From: Flavobacteriaceae bacterium
GTDB taxonomy: Bacteria; Bacteroidota; Bacteroidia; Flavobacteriales; Flavobacteriaceae
Assembly (NCBI GenBank): GCA_947461915.1
Contig: CANHNG010000071.1
Span: forward strand, 1-7,877
Length of the DNA: 7,877 bases
Reading direction: 5' to 3'
Positions 5,938 to 7,877 of the stretch are shown piece after piece. A program made the position numbers and the translations under genes. Positions within the stretch are counted from its first letter, which is position 1. Each line of letters starts with the position of its first letter. The notes beneath the pieces were generated by a model. That model made no database searches, was not told the origin of the DNA, and saw nothing but the letters and a program-made list of their open reading frames with translations.

Positions 5938-6864
5938 ATGAATTTTTTAAAACTGATTCGGTATCAAAATCTACTGATGCTAGCCTTGATGCAGCTCCTT
6001 TTTAGATATGGATTTTTGAAATTACAAAACATCCCTTTGGCTTTGTCCGATTGGCAATATGGGTTATTGGTTCTGGCAACCGTATCCATAGCTGCTGGCG
6101 GTTATATAATCAATGCTATTTTGGACGTAGCAACCGATTCAGATAACAAGCCGGATGCCGTTATTATCGGCAAATCCATTTCTGAAACCAAGGGATATAA
6201 TTTGTACATTGGTTGCACCTTTATTGGAGTTTTCATTGGATTTTATTTATCAAATATAATTGACAAACCCAGTTTTGCTTCCCTTTTTATACTTATTGCA
6301 GCAACACTTTATTTTTATGCCACAAGGCTGAAACAAAGTTTGCTTATTGGAAACCTAATTGTCGCGCTGCTTCTTTCGTTAAGCCTCTTAATCGTTGGAA
6401 TTTTCGATCTATATCCTGTCACTTTTGATGAAAACAGACCCGTTATGGGATTGCTTTTCGGAATACTTTTGGATTATGCCATTTTTGCCTTTCTCCTGAA
6501 TTTTATTCGGGAAATTGTCAAGGATTTGGAAGACGTAAAAGGGGATTCTAAGCAAAGTATGCAAACCCTACCGATTGTTTTTGGGGTAAAACGAACCACA
6601 AAACTTGTTTTTGGATTGAGTATAATTCCCATCATTTGTGTCTTATATTATCTCAATTACTACCTATTTCAGTCGGGATTAATCCTTAGCACCATTTATG
6701 GCGTTGTCTTTATACTAGCGCCACTTATTTATTTTACTCTCAAAATCTTACCTGCGTCGCAAACAAAAGATTTTCACCACCTGAGTGCCGTTCTAAAATG
6801 GGTGCTATTTTTCGGAATACTTTCTATTGTGGTAATTAGCCTAAACATAAAAAACCATGCTTAA
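5938..6864 (+). CDS. UbiA-family prenyltransferase, (di)geranylgeranylglyceryl-phosphate synthase-like
   Basis: UbiA enzymes are integral membrane proteins that transfer a polyprenyl chain to an acceptor with Mg2+ help. From the ATG at 5938 the protein has 308 residues and about eight or nine hydrophobic segments. It has both Asp-rich motifs: N59-x3-D63-x3-D67 (NAILDVATD) on the first cytoplasmic loop and D196/D199/D203 in KDLEDVKGD on the second. The start MNFLKLIRYQN is typical of Flavobacteriia proteins annotated as geranylgeranylglycerol-phosphate geranylgeranyltransferase, the archaeal-type ether-lipid step. A MenA-like or other quinone or heme role cannot be excluded by eye. The frame is open back to a TTG at 5878 with another ATG at 5905, but a -7 element at 5895-5902 puts the transcript start after both or nearly so, favouring 5938. 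The stop codon overlaps the Maf start by 8 bases, so the two genes are likely co-transcribed and coupled. Confidence 0.87.
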   Translation: MNFLKLIRYQNLLMLALMQLLFRYGFLKLQNIPLALSDWQYGLLVLATVSIAAGGYIINAILDVATDSDNKPDAVIIGKSISETKGYNLYIGCTFIGVFIGFYLSNIIDKPSFASLFILIAATLYFYATRLKQSLLIGNLIVALLLSLSLLIVGIFDLYPVTFDENRPVMGLLFGILLDYAIFAFLLNFIREIVKDLEDVKGDSKQSMQTLPIVFGVKRTTKLVFGLSIIPIICVLYYLNYYLFQSGLILSTIYGVVFILAPLIYFTLKILPASQTKDFHHLSAVLKWVLFFGILSIVVISLNIKNHA

Positions 6865-7441
6865 AAATAAATTACGCAACTATCACCTGGTTCTCGCTTC
6901 GGGTTCACCAAGACGCCAGCAATTTTTCAAAGATTTAGACTTGGATTTCGAAATCAGACTAAAAGATATCGAAGAAATTTATCCGCTAGAATTAAAAGCT
7001 GAGGAAATTACCAACTATTTGGCCGAATTAAAAGCCAATGCTTTTGAAGGCGAATTGCAAGCCAATGAAATCCTCATCACGAGCGACACCATCGTTTGGC
7101 ACAACAACAAAGCTTTAGGCAAACCAAAAGACGAACAAGATGCTTTTACTATTCTAAAATCATTATCGAATGCCACTCATGAAGTAATCACATCGGTTTG
7201 CTTTAAAACCAATAGCGAAACCAAGCTGCTTCACGAAATAACAAAAGTAACTTTCAATGAATTAAGCGAGGATGCAATTCGCTATTATATTGAGAACTAC
7301 AAGCCTTTTGACAAAGCGGGTGCTTACGGCATACAGGAATGGATTGGTTTTGTGGGTGTTTCAAAAATAGAAGGTTCTTATGCCAATGTTATGGGAATGC
7401 CTACGGATAAAGTGTATGAGTATTTGAATAATTTAGTCTAA
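6857..7441 (+). CDS. maf: Maf-family nucleoside triphosphate pyrophosphatase
   Basis: Maf proteins hydrolyse non-canonical or pyrimidine nucleoside triphosphates to monophosphate and pyrophosphate, and so clean the nucleotide pool. The 194-residue length is normal. Motifs in order: LASGSPRR (13-20), the phosphate-binding start; TSDTIV (75-80) with the probable catalytic base D77; GKPKD (88-92); KPFDKAGAYGIQ (149-160); and EGSYANVMGMP (172-182). The DKAGAYGIQ type of loop belongs to the dTTP/UTP-specific branch (YhdE-like) more than the YceF branch, so dTTP/UTP pyrophosphatase is the best guess. It is soluble and cytoplasmic. Its ATG lies inside the last codons of the prenyltransferase gene (8-base overlap), which implies translational coupling although the two activities are unrelated. 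No separate promoter is seen. After the stop the same frame stays open for 40 more codons (see findings). Confidence 0.94.
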   Translation: MLKNKLRNYHLVLASGSPRRQQFFKDLDLDFEIRLKDIEEIYPLELKAEEITNYLAELKANAFEGELQANEILITSDTIVWHNNKALGKPKDEQDAFTILKSLSNATHEVITSVCFKTNSETKLLHEITKVTFNELSEDAIRYYIENYKPFDKAGAYGIQEWIGFVGVSKIEGSYANVMGMPTDKVYEYLNNLV

Positions 7442-7553
7442 ATCGAAGTTTGTGAAATTTTTAATGATTTCGTTGCGGAAGTAAGTTTACCAAAAAAATT
7501 ACTGTTGCAAAGGATAATTTCAATCATCGAACATCCTATTGATACTGTAGAAT

Positions 7554-7877
7554 TTACCTATTGATAACAACCACTTTTTTAAAACTCAATTCATCAAAAT
7601 GGTTAATTACCAAATCTGCTGGGGATAAATCTTGTTTTTTTGAATGTTCGCTTACATAACCTACACAAAAAATCCCTGCCGCTTTTGCTGCAATAACGCC
7701 ATTAGCGCTGTCTTCTATCACGATGCAGTTCTCTTTTGGTGCAATCGATAATGAAGCGGCATGCTCAAATATGGCTGGATGTGGCTTCGAATTGGGAAAA
7801 TCCTCACCGCTTACGATATGGGTAAAATATTGATACAATCTAAAACGCTTGAAAACACGGTCAATCGTGACTTTAGA
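7554..7877 (-). CDS. HAD-superfamily hydrolase, beta-phosphoglucomutase-like, 5' end missing
   Basis: The C-terminal 107 residues of a phosphatase or phosphomutase; the reading frame runs off the right edge of the window, so the N-terminus with the nucleophile motif (DxDxT) and most of the cap are not seen. Visible parts: SKVTIDRVFKRF at the edge (motif II region), YFTHIVSGEDF, the lysine motif III in SKPHPAIF, and motif IV in VIEDSANGVIAAKAAG with the Mg2+-binding acidic pair ED. This order and wording is typical of subfamily IA HAD enzymes close to beta-phosphoglucomutase and YcjU/GPH-type phosphatases. The substrate cannot be predicted from this part. The only in-window start-like codon is an internal TTG at 7836-7838; the frame remains open upstream of it, so it is not a start. 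The gene converges on maf with 112 bases between the stop codons. Confidence 0.9.
   Translation of the reverse strand, partial: SKVTIDRVFKRFRLYQYFTHIVSGEDFPNSKPHPAIFEHAASLSIAPKENCIVIEDSANGVIAAKAAGIFCVGYVSEHSKKQDLSPADLVINHFDELSFKKVVVINR

Overview
The window looks like a stretch of chromosome from a member of the Bacteroidota, most likely a Flavobacterium-like genus. The reasons are the low G+C content, A-rich translation starts with almost no Shine-Dalgarno sequences, several matches to the Bacteroidota -7 promoter element (TAnnTTTG), and the kinds of genes present. I see no rRNA, tRNA, CRISPR array, transposase, phage gene or attachment site. No protein was searched against a database; calls rest on motifs recognised by eye.

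Left part (1-3550): a 251-base A+T-rich leader with two small palindromes precedes a two-gene, plus-strand unit. The first gene encodes a glycoside hydrolase family 130 (GH130) protein, the family of beta-mannoside phosphorylases and hydrolases. The second encodes a 750-residue protein that joins a GT4-like (GT-B fold) glycosyltransferase to a C-terminal, mostly helical domain of unknown function resembling the (alpha/alpha) toroid of carbohydrate-active enzymes. Neither protein has a signal peptide, so both probably act in the cytoplasm. A synthesising and a cleaving enzyme made together suggest turnover of an intracellular, probably mannose-containing, glycan. This is the least understood and most interesting part of the window.

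Middle part (3564-5478, minus strand): reading leftward, a 60-residue two-helix membrane protein overlaps a stand-alone Smr-domain protein by 8 bases. A NifS/IscS-type cysteine desulfurase follows and has its own -7 element. Its 3' end meets that of the glycosyltransferase with only 13 bases between the two stop codons.

Right part (5580-7877): a short DUF2752 membrane protein, then a UbiA-family prenyltransferase overlapping a Maf nucleotide pyrophosphatase by 8 bases, all on the plus strand. A HAD-superfamily phosphatase, cut by the right edge, converges on them from the minus strand. These are ordinary housekeeping or lipid genes of this lineage. The UbiA protein resembles those annotated as archaeal-type geranylgeranylglyceryl-phosphate prenyltransferases.
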